Positions 1-6,154 of a stretch of 36,061 bases of DNA are shown here, piece by piece. Origin of the DNA: DAOPZC01 sp035353175 (GTDB lineage Bacteria > Verrucomicrobiota > Kiritimatiellia > RFP12 > UBA1067); NCBI GenBank assembly GCA_035353175.1, contig DAOPZC010000049.1, positions 1-36,061 on the forward strand. Direction: 5' to 3'. The stretch's first letter is position 1; each line of letters starts with the position of its first letter. The notes under the pieces were generated by a model. It was not told the DNA's origin. It was given only the letters and a program-made list of their open reading frames with translations, and did not search any database. Position numbers and translations under genes: made by a program.

Positions 1-1465
1 TCAGGCCGGTGTTCCCCTCTTGAATCAGGTCGAGGAACGAAAGGCCGCGGTTCATGTATTTCTTGACGATGCTGATGACCAGGCGCAAGTTGGCCTCGAC
101 CATTTCGGTCCTGGCCTTCTGTCCTGAGCGCAGCACCTCGCGCAGTTCCTCGAACTTTTCAAGGAACTCGCCGGGATCCATACCGAACTCCAACTCGATC
201 GCCGAAATTCGCAACGCGATCTCCTGGAGTGTCTGGTCACGCTTCTTGGTCTGCCTCTGCTTGTTCAGCTTGCCCTGCTCGTTCAGCAGATGCTTGTACG
301 GACGATAAATCTTCTCGTCCGCCTCGGTGCAGAGGCTTTCCAAAATCTTTTGCTTGAAATTCAGGCTCTGAAACACGCCAACCAGATCATGCCGCGCTTT
401 CTCCAAGCCCTTCATCATGCGCTTCCGCTTGGCAGCATCCTTGCCGCACCCCACCACCGCCTCGTAGGCTTTCAGGATTTTCACCTGCACGGCATGGAGG
501 TTCTTTTTGATCTTGCCGACGCCCTCCATATAGGCATCGCGGCTGTCCACAAACTTGTCGGTCACGACACGGTCGAAACGCTCGGTGCCGGTCTCGAGCC
601 GGTCGATCAGTTCCAGGTAGAGCCGGGGCGTGAAAGCGAACTGGTTGAACATCTCGCGCTCTTTGCTCTCGGCCAGTTCAATGCGCTTGCAGATCTCCAC
701 CTCCTGCTCGCGCGTAAGCAGGGGAACCTGCCCCATCTGGTGCAGATACATGCGGATGGGATCATCAAAGAAATCCATGCGGCTGCCGCGGCCGCGCTGC
801 TCTTCCTGCTCGTGCTCGCTGCGGAAGCGCTCCACCTCCGAGGCGTCAATGATCTCGATGTCCATGCCGCGGAGGATCGCCAGATACGACTCGATGTCCG
901 TATCCTTGATGACCGCATTCGGCAACACCTCGTTGATGTCGTCGTAGGTGAGGTATCCGCCCTGCGCTTCGGCCCGTTTGATGAGCGTCTTGATGCGCTC
1001 GCTGCGCTCTTCGCGCTTGGCTTTCGCCTCGATTCGGTCCGCATCCAGCGCCAGTTCGGATTCATAGCCAACGCTGAACTCGGCACCCTCGATCACATCG
1101 AAATCCAGCCCGGCCTCGGACTCTCCCGGCTCCAACCCCTCTTCAAACGATTCGGTTTCGTCCAGGTCTTCATCCAGGTCGTCCAGCCCCTCCACGTGCA
1201 TGACGCCATCGATGACGACGTCGCCGGCGGTGCTGAGATTGACCAACTCTTCCGCATCAAACTCTAAATCCTCGGGGACCGGCTCGACGCCCTCAGCGTC
1301 CTTCTCCCCCGCATGGGTCTCTGCGGCGGAGTTCGCCCCCGGTTTTTTCCGCTCCGGCTTGCTCTTCGCTTTCTGGTCCAGGGAAGGAGCAGACGTCTCG
1401 CCTTTTTTGACCGCTTTCTTGGAAGCAGACGCACTTTTCTTCGCACTTGACTTTGTTGCTGCCAT
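1..1465 (-). CDS. rpoD: RNA polymerase primary sigma factor RpoD (sigma-70), 3' end missing
   Basis: Primary sigma factor that directs RNA polymerase to housekeeping promoters. The frame runs from an ATG at 1465 off the left edge, so about 488 residues are visible. A Lys/Ala/Ser-rich tail (about 1-50) is followed by a Glu/Asp-rich block (about 55-120), then a region 1.1-like helical segment (RIKTLIKRAEAQGGYLTYDD), region 1.2 (DDPIRMYLHQMGQVPLLTRE), a long charged non-conserved region, and the start of region 2 (EANLRLVISIVKKYMNRGLS, then FLDLIQEGN). Regions 2.3-4.2 lie outside the window. An in-frame ATG at 1483 is possible, but 1465 has a GAGGG/AAAGAG ribosome site while 1483 has none. The gene stands alone and is divergent from amt. 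The region 1.2 and 2 motifs make the identity secure. Confidence 0.96.
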   Translation of the reverse strand, partial: MAATKSSAKKSASASKKAVKKGETSAPSLDQKAKSKPERKKPGANSAAETHAGEKDAEGVEPVPEDLEFDAEELVNLSTAGDVVIDGVMHVEGLDDLDEDLDETESFEEGLEPGESEAGLDFDVIEGAEFSVGYESELALDADRIEAKAKREERSERIKTLIKRAEAQGGYLTYDDINEVLPNAVIKDTDIESYLAILRGMDIEIIDASEVERFRSEHEQEEQRGRGSRMDFFDDPIRMYLHQMGQVPLLTREQEVEICKRIELAESKEREMFNQFAFTPRLYLELIDRLETGTERFDRVVTDKFVDSRDAYMEGVGKIKKNLHAVQVKILKAYEAVVGCGKDAAKRKRMMKGLEKARHDLVGVFQSLNFKQKILESLCTEADEKIYRPYKHLLNEQGKLNKQRQTKKRDQTLQEIALRISAIELEFGMDPGEFLEKFEELREVLRSGQKARTEMVEANLRLVISIVKKYMNRGLSFLDLIQEGNTGL

Positions 1466-1531
1466 CGGCTCTTTTTCCCTCATTTTGAATCGCAAAACAG
1501 GTAGGCCATCGTTTTTTGATAGACTTCACCT

Positions 1532-1584
1532 ATTATAGGCAAGAAACGGTTTTGTAAATTACAGAATGTTTCCCGAAAAGTCAA
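1532..1584 (-). promoter_or_regulatory. Tandem sigma-70-type promoters for rpoD
   Basis: Reading the minus strand, TTGACT (1584-1579), a 17-bp spacer and TAATTT (1561-1556) make a good promoter. Downstream of it TTTACA (1558-1553), a short 15-bp spacer and a perfect TATAAT (1537-1532) may make a second one. Both point into rpoD at 1465. Called by eye; the second has a sub-optimal spacer. Confidence 0.55.
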
Positions 1585-2010
1585 GGACACCGACAGGACA
1601 CCGCAGAAATCGCGCCAGAAACGAAAACCGGGAACCGCAGACATACGGTCCCCATTTTACGTCTGTCCGCCCCGCACAACGCCGCACCCTTCAGGGGCCC
1701 GGATCCGGCCACGCCCCGCGGGCTCCACCCAAAAAAGGAATGGAGCGCCAAAAACCGCCGGGGGGGGGGGCTTCGCTCCTGGCGGGAACATTGCGCGCAT
1801 TTTTTTGATTTCAACGCAATACCGCCCATTTCTCACTTACATTTTTGTTTACTCAGGGTATTTCAATTTATGAGATATGAATTCTATTTTCACAACGTAC
1901 ATTTTTGTCATAGTTTTCGAACGCAGAACATACGATCTGTTTTTCCGAATTAATTCACATAAATATCTCCATCAGTGCAAGTTGCGTCATTTACATCGAC
2001 CACCTGAATG
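1585..2010. other. Gene-free region between rpoD and amt
   Basis: No convincing gene is present. The rpoD-proximal half (to about 1800) is very GC-rich, with an uninterrupted run of 11 G at 1760-1770 flanked by short complementary arms (GGAGCG about 1742-1747 and CGCTCC about 1774-1779). The amt-proximal half (about 1800-2000) turns abruptly AT-rich, as expected of upstream regulatory DNA, and carries the two direct repeats listed separately. Short open frames here have no ribosome site and no recognisable product. Confidence 0.6.
1838..1908 (+). repeat. Two 11-bp direct repeats (TACATTTTTGT) upstream of amt
   Basis: TACATTTTTGT occurs at 1838-1848 and again at 1898-1908, exactly 60 bp apart. 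They lie about 200 and 140 bp upstream of the predicted sigma-54 start, the usual distance for enhancer sites. The sequence is not the palindromic NtrC consensus, so a role as activator sites is only a guess, and AT-rich DNA can repeat by chance. Confidence 0.35.
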
Positions 2011-2014
2011 CAAC

Positions 2015-2030
2015 TGGCATCACGAATGCT
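2015..2030 (+). promoter_or_regulatory. Sigma-54 (-24/-12) promoter of amt-PII operon
   Basis: TGGCATCACGAATGCT has the GG (2016-2017) and GC (2028-2029) dinucleotides with exactly 10 bases between them, and TGGCA matches the -24 consensus. Transcription would start near 2041, giving a leader of about 45 nt with the amt ribosome site at its end. Ammonium transporter/PII operons are classical sigma-54/NtrC targets in other bacteria. No clear NtrC palindrome was found upstream. Confidence 0.65.
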
Positions 2031-2085
2031 TAGGACTAATCACCTGCTTGCGTTGGGCAAGCGGAATCACGACGAAAGGTCAGCT

Positions 2086-3582
2086 ATGAATGTGACAAAG
2101 AGAAATCGGACCGCAATCTTGTTTGCCCTTGCAGGAGCAGGGTTGGCGGCAACGGGATGGGCGCAAGACGCGGCTGCGGCAGCGCCTGCGGCGACAGATG
2201 CCGTCAAGGAAGGGATGAGCAACATGCGGATCGCGCTGGATACGGTCTGGGTGTTGGTCACAGGCATGCTGGTGTTCTGGATGAATGCCGGCTTCGCCAT
2301 GGTGGAAAGCGGTTTGTGCCGCGCCAAGAACTGCGTCAACATCTTGGCCAAAAACTTCATCGTCTTCGCCCTCGCCACGCTTTCGTTCTGGATTCTGGGC
2401 TGGGGACTGATGTTCGGTGACGGCACTCCGTGGATCGGCATGAAGGGACTCTTCTTCGTCTCCGGCGCAGACAATTCGCCCGCACTGGGATCCGCATACG
2501 CCTCAATGAATCCCTTCTCCAGCGCGACGTACGAAGGCGTCTATTCGGCCATCAACTGGACGCCGGTTCCGCTGTGGGCGAAGTTCTTCTTCCAGCTGGT
2601 GTTCGCCGGCACCGCGGCGACCATCGTTTCCGGTGCCGTGGCCGAGCGCATCAAGTTCAAGGCCTTCCTGGTCTTCAGCCTGTTGCTGGTCGGCTTAATG
2701 TATCCGGTCACTGGCCACTGGATCTGGGGTGGCGGCGTGCTGGCGGCCGCCAAGGCTGCGGAGGGCCTGAATGCCTTCTTCCACAGCTTCCGCGACTTCG
2801 CCGGTTCCACGGTCGTACACTCGGTCGGCGGCTGGGCGGCTCTCACAGGCGCACTGATCCTAGGGCCCCGCATTGAGAAGTTTCGGCCGAACGGCGTCAT
2901 CAAGCCCGTGATGGGGCACAACATGACGAGCGTCGCGCTCGGCGTCCTGATCCTCTGGCTCGGCTGGTTCGGGTTCAACCCCGGATCCACCATGTCAGCG
3001 GGCAACGGCTCCGCGATCTCCCACGTGTTGATCGCCACCAACATCGCCGCCGTGACCGCGACCTTGAGCGCGGCTGTCGCGGCTTGGCTGCTGCTCAAGA
3101 AGCCGGATCTGAGCATGATTCTCAACGGCTGCTTGGCCGGGCTCGTCGCCGTAACCGCTCCCTGCGCATTCGTCTCCGTGACCTCGGCCGCGATCATCGG
3201 CGCCATCGCCGGCGTGCTGGTCGTGTTCGCGGTGCTGTTCTTTGACAAGATGCGCATCGACGACCCCGTGGGCGCGCTCTCCGTGCACCTTGTGAACGGC
3301 GTCTTCGGCAGCTTGGCCGTCGGGCTGTTCTACAACGACAAGATCGCGACCGACGTCGCGGGACTCGCAACCGGTCTCACCCGTGGCGCCCAATTCGTGC
3401 AACAGCTCAAAGGCGTGCTGCTGGTCGGGCTCTTCACCGTGGCTCTCTCCGCGATCATCTGGCTTGTGATCAAAGCGGTCATGGGCATCCGCGTGACCCG
3501 CGAAGAGGAGCTGGGCGGCCTGGACATCGGCGAACACGGCAACGAAGCGTATCCGGACTTCCAAGGCTTCCTGACCAAGTAA
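2086..3582 (+). CDS. amt: Ammonium transporter (Amt/Rh family)
   Basis: Trimeric inner-membrane channel that takes up ammonium. The 498-residue product begins with a signal peptide (MNVTKRNRTAILFALAGAGL, cleaved near GWAQD), followed by the Amt core of about 11 transmembrane helices. The conserved pore pair is visible as His245 (STVVHSVGG) and His401 (LSVHLVNGVFGSLAVGLF). FAMVESGLCRAKN near the N-terminus and FFDKMRIDDPVGA are also family signatures. The ATG at 2086 was chosen over the in-frame ATG at 2008 because it follows AAAGG and starts the signal peptide, and because 2008 lies upstream of the predicted sigma-54 start. The PII gene follows after 22 bases, the usual amtB-glnK pairing in which PII blocks the pore when nitrogen is plentiful. 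Identity is secure; substrate follows from the family. Confidence 0.96.
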   Translation: MNVTKRNRTAILFALAGAGLAATGWAQDAAAAAPAATDAVKEGMSNMRIALDTVWVLVTGMLVFWMNAGFAMVESGLCRAKNCVNILAKNFIVFALATLSFWILGWGLMFGDGTPWIGMKGLFFVSGADNSPALGSAYASMNPFSSATYEGVYSAINWTPVPLWAKFFFQLVFAGTAATIVSGAVAERIKFKAFLVFSLLLVGLMYPVTGHWIWGGGVLAAAKAAEGLNAFFHSFRDFAGSTVVHSVGGWAALTGALILGPRIEKFRPNGVIKPVMGHNMTSVALGVLILWLGWFGFNPGSTMSAGNGSAISHVLIATNIAAVTATLSAAVAAWLLLKKPDLSMILNGCLAGLVAVTAPCAFVSVTSAAIIGAIAGVLVVFAVLFFDKMRIDDPVGALSVHLVNGVFGSLAVGLFYNDKIATDVAGLATGLTRGAQFVQQLKGVLLVGLFTVALSAIIWLVIKAVMGIRVTREEELGGLDIGEHGNEAYPDFQGFLTK

Positions 3583-3604
3583 GCAAAAAAGAGAGGACTC
3601 CAAC

Positions 3605-3946
3605 ATGAAACTGATTATCGCTGTGATTCAACCCGACAAGCTCGCCGACGTCAAGGACGCTTTGCTGGCGGCCAACATCACCAAGATGACAGCCTCCAAC
3701 GTGATCGGATGCGGACAGCAAATGGGATACACGGAGAGCTATCGCGGCATCCCGGCTGAAATCAACCTCCTGAAAAAGGTCGAACTGCGCATCGCCGTGA
3801 ATGAGGCGTTCGTGAAGCCCACGATCGACGCGATCATCAAGGGTGCCCGGACGGGCAAGATCGGCGACGGCAAGATCTTCGTTCTGGACCTGCCGGACTG
3901 CATCCGCATCCGGACAGGCGAGACGGGAGCGGATGCCATCGGCTAG
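3605..3946 (+). CDS. glnK: PII nitrogen regulatory protein (GlnK/GlnB family), T-loop lacks Tyr51
   Basis: Small trimeric signal protein that senses ATP/ADP and 2-oxoglutarate and, when paired with an Amt gene, usually gates that transporter. The 113-residue length is typical. Family marks include Gln39, Lys58, TGKIGDGKIFV and IRIRTGE at the C-terminus. In the T-loop, GYTESYRGIPAEINLLKK keeps Tyr46 and Arg47, but the position of the uridylylated Tyr51 of E. coli GlnB/GlnK is Ala51, and the Ser49 phosphorylated in cyanobacteria is Ile. Control by GlnD-type uridylylation at that site therefore looks impossible, leaving effector binding as the likely control. A GAGG-type ribosome site (AGAGGACTCCAAC) precedes the start. 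It is co-transcribed with amt. The glnK rather than glnB symbol rests only on the amt linkage. Confidence 0.93.
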   Translation: MKLIIAVIQPDKLADVKDALLAANITKMTASNVIGCGQQMGYTESYRGIPAEINLLKKVELRIAVNEAFVKPTIDAIIKGARTGKIGDGKIFVLDLPDCIRIRTGETGADAIG

Positions 3947-3973
3947 GCCTTCCGATCACGTGTCATAAAAACG

Positions 3974-4017
3974 AACAAGGCGTCACGCACAACCGGAAGC
4001 GTGACGCCTTGTTTTTC
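3974..4017. terminator. Strong Rho-independent terminator after amt-PII, probably bidirectional
   Basis: A perfect 15-bp stem (AACAAGGCGTCACGC at 3974-3988 with its complement at 3999-4013) encloses a 10-nt loop and is followed by a T-run. On the minus strand the stem is followed by TTTTT, so it can also end transcripts from the minus-strand genes at 4061-5174. Confidence 0.9.
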
Positions 4018-4060
4018 TCAAGGAACTTAAAAACCTCTCCCCGATCCAGAAGGAGCGGGA

Positions 4061-4303
4061 CTACTCGTAGTTGAAAAGGTCTTTCAACGAATAACTCTTG
4101 CCGCAGGCGGCCTGCAGCGCGTTCTGCACGATCGACTGCGTGTTCGGCGTCAGGCGCCGGCCTTTGCACGCTCGCGACACCATTTTATGCGTCATCGGCA
4201 CAGGCGAAGCCTTTACCAGGTCGTGCGGCCGGAGGCCCTCTTCCGCCATAATGAGTGCAAGGGGCTGTTCCCCCATATTCCGTTCCATCTCTTCTTCAGC
4301 CAT
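4061..4303 (-). CDS. Small helix-turn-helix-like protein of unknown function
   Basis: An 80-residue acidic-to-basic protein. After an acidic start (MAEEEMERNMGEQP) comes a helical core (LALIMAEEGLRPHDLVKAS, then MTHKMVSRACKGRRLTPNTQ and SIVQNALQAACGKSYSLKDL) with the spacing of a lambda-repressor-like HTH. KMVSRACKGRRLTPNT looks like a recognition helix followed by the turn into the last helices. A good ribosome site (AAGGAAG, 6 bases before the ATG) supports it as a real gene. It lies 22 bases downstream of the esterase gene on the same strand and ends before the bidirectional terminator. DNA binding is inferred from fold pattern only; I do not recognise a named family. Confidence 0.65.
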   Translation of the reverse strand: MAEEEMERNMGEQPLALIMAEEGLRPHDLVKASPVPMTHKMVSRACKGRRLTPNTQSIVQNALQAACGKSYSLKDLFNYE

Positions 4304-4325
4304 TCCGATCTTCCTTTATCCGTCC

Positions 4326-5174
4326 TCACTTCGTGACAGTTTTAAGCCAGGCTTCCGCCAGCGCCGGCCAAGCATCCGTGGCCTTCCCCTTCTTGCGGAG
4401 CCCATAGCCGTGTCCGCCATTCGGGAAGAGGTGCATCTCCACCGGCACCTTCGCCGCCTTCAGGGCAATGAAATAAGCGAGGCTGCTGTCCACGTACGGC
4501 TTGTCGTCCTCGGCCTGCAGCAAGAACGTCGGAGGCACCTGCGGAGTGACCGGCAAATCCGCCGCCATCGCAAAGCCCTCGCTGAACAGATACGCCGGGT
4601 AGATGATCAGCGCGAAATCCGGACGGCTCGGCTGCGCGTCCGCCTCGTCCACCGCCTCGTAGAAACGTTTCCCGAAGTTCGTACTTGTGCGCACGGAGAG
4701 GTGCGCACCCGCGGAAAAGCCCATGATGCCCAGCCTGCGAGGATCAACGTTGAACGACGGGGCCTTGAACCGGATCAGCCCCATCGCCCGTTGCGCGTCA
4801 CAGAAGGCGGCATCACGATTTTTCGGCACCCGATATTTCAGAACGAACGCGGATATTCCCATCCCGTTCAGCCACTCGGCGACCTCGGTGCCTTCGTGAT
4901 TCCAAGCCAAGATGCCATAGCCTCCGCCTGGGCAGATCATCACCGCCGGATTGGGTTTGCCGGTGTCCCTCGCCAGAAAAACCGTCAGGCTCGGCACGTT
5001 GACATCCGTCAGACGCACAATATCGTCGTTGGACGGGTTCACCTTTTCAGGCGCATCGCTCGTCTTGAGCGGAATCTGCCCGTCCGGCCAGACTGGAATC
5101 ACCTGCTGTCCGAAGCACGCCGATGCCACTATTCCGAAAACGCCCGCCACCCCCACCGCCTGAGCCAGATTCAT
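4326..5174 (-). CDS. Secreted alpha/beta-hydrolase, acetyl (xylan) esterase-like
   Basis: Exported alpha/beta-hydrolase resembling the BD-FAE/acetyl-xylan esterase-like group, which removes acyl groups from plant polysaccharides or oligosaccharides. From the ATG at 5174 it has 282 residues: a signal peptide (MNLAQAVGVAGVFGIVASAC), then VIPVWPDGQIPL, typical of these esterases. The oxyanion-hole motif PGGGYGILAWNHEG, the nucleophile elbow GFSAGAH, the acid in AEDDKPY and the histidine in GGHGYG are all present in order, so the triad is complete. AAAGGG lies 6 bases before the 5174 ATG. In-frame ATGs at 5189 and 5213 also exist, and 5189 would add a lysine to the signal peptide. Substrate is inferred; a general carboxylesterase is possible. 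Confidence 0.85.
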   Translation of the reverse strand: MNLAQAVGVAGVFGIVASACFGQQVIPVWPDGQIPLKTSDAPEKVNPSNDDIVRLTDVNVPSLTVFLARDTGKPNPAVMICPGGGYGILAWNHEGTEVAEWLNGMGISAFVLKYRVPKNRDAAFCDAQRAMGLIRFKAPSFNVDPRRLGIMGFSAGAHLSVRTSTNFGKRFYEAVDEADAQPSRPDFALIIYPAYLFSEGFAMAADLPVTPQVPPTFLLQAEDDKPYVDSSLAYFIALKAAKVPVEMHLFPNGGHGYGLRKKGKATDAWPALAEAWLKTVTK

Positions 5175-5318
5175 CACAGACCCTTTCATTTCCGCCCGCA
5201 TGCGCAGCCGCACGCGCCGAGTGCGTTCGGACGGATATGTTACGCCAACGGGGCCTGCAACTCAACCTCCAACACATTCCGCACGGCTTATCCTTTCCGT
5301 TCGGCCGGGAAGTTTCAA

Positions 5319-5347
5319 TTGACGGATCACGCAAAAGAGGGTAAATA
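5319..5347 (+). promoter_or_regulatory. Sigma-70-type promoter placed right at the dapB-like start codon
   Basis: TTGACG (5319-5324), a 17-bp spacer and TAAATA (5342-5347). The ATG of the reductase is at 5354, where transcription from this promoter would begin, so the mRNA may be leaderless. A GAGGG at about 5337-5341 could serve as a distant ribosome site on a longer transcript. Confidence 0.4.
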
Positions 5348-5353
5348 AACAGC

Positions 5354-6154
5354 ATGGCTGATGTAAAAAGAAAAATAAAAATCGGACTTTTCGGGTTCGG
5401 GCGCACCGGCGCGACCGTCGCCAACGAGATGATCAACGAGCCGAATTCGGAGCTGGCCTGGGTCATCCGCAAGAGCACGACACACGCAGGAGAATATGCC
5501 AGCCGCCTGCAAGGACTCGACTTCGACGAGGGCCTGATTTACTGGGTCGGCGACATCGACGATGCCTTTTTCGAACATCACCCCGTCGACGTGATCGTCG
5601 ATTTCTCGACCTCCGAAACCGTGAATCTTTACAAAGCCGCAGCGCGGCAAGGCACGCGGATCCTCTCCGCGATATCCAACTATGAGCGCGACGACATGGC
5701 CGAGCTGAAGAAGCTCGCCCGGCGGACGGCGGTGCTTTACTCTCCGAACATATCGATCGGCGTCAACCTGCTGCTGCTCACGGCCATCGTGGTCCGGAAC
5801 GTCATTCCGCAAGCCGATGTCGCCGTCCTTGAAGAGCACTTCAGCCAGAAGGCGGACATCTCCGGCACGGCCCTGCGGATTGCCAAGAAGTTGAAAGTGG
5901 ACCCGTCGAGCGGCGTAAAATCCATCCGGGCGGGAGGCATCATCGGCAAACACGAGGTGCTCTTCGGGCTGCCCAACCAGACGCTGCGCATCACGCACGA
6001 AAGCATCAACCGCGCCGCTTTCGGCCGCGGCGCACTCGCGGGAGCGGAGTGGCTCATGGAATGCCCGCGCGGCTTCTACACCATGGAGCAGCTCCTCGCC
6101 ATCCGCTTCCGCGAAGCCCTCTCTGAGCTGAAGCAGAAATCGGCACGCGCCTAA
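5354..6154 (+). CDS. Divergent dihydrodipicolinate reductase (DapB-like)
   Basis: NAD(P)-dependent reductase of the DapB fold; DapB makes tetrahydrodipicolinate for lysine and peptidoglycan. The 266-residue length is normal. The N-terminal Rossmann domain has GLFGFGRTGATV and VIVDFST. The C-terminal domain shows SPNISIGVN, then EEHFSQKADISGTA with His162 and Lys166 matching the E. coli catalytic His159 and Lys163, then RAGGIIGKHEVLFG and ITHESINR, all clear DapB marks. It departs from DapB in three places: the second His of the HH pair is Phe163, PSGTA is ISGTA, and the TTG segment that contacts cofactor is replaced by SAIS. No other lysine gene is nearby. It may be the cell's DapB or a paralogue with another substrate. 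Its stop overlaps the stop of the convergent acyl-CoA synthetase. Confidence 0.8.
   Translation: MADVKRKIKIGLFGFGRTGATVANEMINEPNSELAWVIRKSTTHAGEYASRLQGLDFDEGLIYWVGDIDDAFFEHHPVDVIVDFSTSETVNLYKAAARQGTRILSAISNYERDDMAELKKLARRTAVLYSPNISIGVNLLLLTAIVVRNVIPQADVAVLEEHFSQKADISGTALRIAKKLKVDPSSGVKSIRAGGIIGKHEVLFGLPNQTLRITHESINRAAFGRGALAGAEWLMECPRGFYTMEQLLAIRFREALSELKQKSARA

Noticed and set aside
290..1267. 325-codon open frame on the plus strand across rpoD
   Set aside because: Antisense to rpoD, without ribosome site or recognisable domain; a shadow of the high-GC coding strand.
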